The notes under the pieces are model-generated. The model had not been told where the DNA came from. It made no database searches and was given only the letters and a program-made list of their open reading frames with translations. This document shows, piece after piece, positions 39,326 to 39,843 of a DNA stretch of 39,843 bases (position 1 is its first letter; each line of letters opens with the position of its first letter). Source of the DNA: Bacillota bacterium (GTDB lineage: Bacteria > Bacillota > Dethiobacteria > Dethiobacterales > Dethiobacteraceae); NCBI GenBank assembly GCA_018725565.1, contig QLUR01000026.1, positions 1-39,843 of the forward strand, written 5' to 3'. Both the position numbers and the translations under genes were made by a program.

Positions 39326-39843
39326 CCTAGTACATAGTAGCGCACTGCTTCGCTTTTAACAAAATGTCCCTGCTGGTCCAACACCGTAAAACTTAATCCG
39401 ACGTCCATCGGAGCGGCAAAGCGGGTAAAACCCGACAATCGCCAGTATAATAGCTGATACGGGAAATCAACGAGCCACATGGGCGAGCTGCCTATCATCG
39501 CTTCAAATCCTCCGCCCGTGAATTCGACTGTGTGACCTAACCCGGCATATCTTTGTTTAATGGCTTGCTCAGCAATGCTACCTGCTCTTCCCCCCATACG
39601 TTCGTCAACAATTCCGGTTAAATAGATAGCAGCCGCAAAATGGAGCAGCAGTGTAATCAGAAATGCGCCGGCAAAGAACAGGAGTTTTTTCTTTTTGCTT
39701 ATGAATATGCTTGGCTGCCTGCCATATTTTTGTTTGATAAATAAAATCAACTTGGTGATCCCGGCGGCCATCAATAATAGCAACGTCATCACAATAATAT
39801 TAAACAGGGATATTCCGGCTATTGTACCAGGAATATGGGGCTG
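39283..39843 (-). CDS. Membrane protein of unknown function, 5' end cut by window edge
   Basis: The frame is open to the right edge; GTG 39792 lies inside what looks like the first membrane helix (GISLFNIIVMTLLLLMAAG), so the true start is probably outside. At least two helices are present (the second about LLFFAGAFLITLLLHFAAAI). An outer domain of about 110 residues follows, ending VRYYVLGVNRLVVSYLPWPG. No family was recognised. The repeated VNRLV motif downstream hints at a second, decayed relative. Confidence 0.6.
   Translation of the reverse strand, partial: QPHIPGTIAGISLFNIIVMTLLLLMAAGITKLILFIKQKYGRQPSIFISKKKKLLFFAGAFLITLLLHFAAAIYLTGIVDERMGGRAGSIAEQAIKQRYAGLGHTVEFTGGGFEAMIGSSPMWLVDFPYQLLYWRLSGFTRFAAPMDVGLSFTVLDQQGHFVKSEAVRYYVLGVNRLVVSYLPWPG

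Overview
The window reads as chromosome of a spore-forming, strictly anaerobic Firmicute of class Clostridia, most like the Desulfotomaculum/Pelotomaculum group. Supporting signs are spoVS with a plausible sigma-H promoter, a SCIFF peptide with its radical-SAM maturase (a clostridial hallmark), a rubrerythrin-type protein, a selenium-trafficking cluster, frequent TTG and GTG starts behind strong GGAGG sites, and moderately high GC. The lineage is inferred; no rRNA or other phylogenetic marker was compared.

Positions 1 to about 31,130 are mostly ordinary, tightly packed core genome. Order: two membrane proteins (the first cut by the window edge); a DUF1858 redox protein; an EamA exporter; a DUF4349 lipoprotein; scfA-scfB-rarA; mnmA - RluA-type pseudouridine synthase - cinA, overlapping end to end; recA with an SOS box; rny with a promoter and a terminator-like hairpin in its leader; an unrecognised gene; a YmdB-type phosphodiesterase; spoVS; an M19 dipeptidase; a PHP phosphoesterase; a biotin carrier / biotin carboxylase unit with a 71-residue companion; and VanW. 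On the minus strand follow hutP, a rubrerythrin-like gene, yggT and a selenium/sulfur operon (yedE, a TusA-like yedF, DUF3343). Divergent from the operon are a LysR regulator, a cysteine-desulfurase-like enzyme and a Na+/Ca2+ antiporter. An ECF sigma / anti-sigma / ABC ATPase / ABC permease operon and a YkuE-like metallophosphoesterase close this part.

Positions about 31,130 to 39,843 are accessory and decayed. They hold a nucleotidyltransferase cut off in mid-domain with its small upstream partner, and two 363-bp direct-repeat copies of a copper-amine-oxidase-N module 5,063 bp apart. Between the repeats lie AT-rich genes (VanZ-like, a second ECF sigma / anti-sigma pair), IS630 and recombinase remnants, a decapitated HTH gene, a copper-amine-oxidase-N secreted protein and a lipoprotein. 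Beyond them come a seven-repeat RCC1-like secreted protein, an ORF interrupted by an in-frame TGA, a frameshifted gene and a membrane protein cut by the right edge.

The most rewarding points are: a probable CTG start that restores the N-terminus of the DUF3343 protein; an attenuator and a palindrome controlling the SCIFF operon; a leader with promoter and terminator ahead of rny; the rearrangement joining the truncated nucleotidyltransferase to a duplicated secreted-protein module; and the divergent selenium cluster with a LysR-type dyad. No rRNA, tRNA or CRISPR array was seen.
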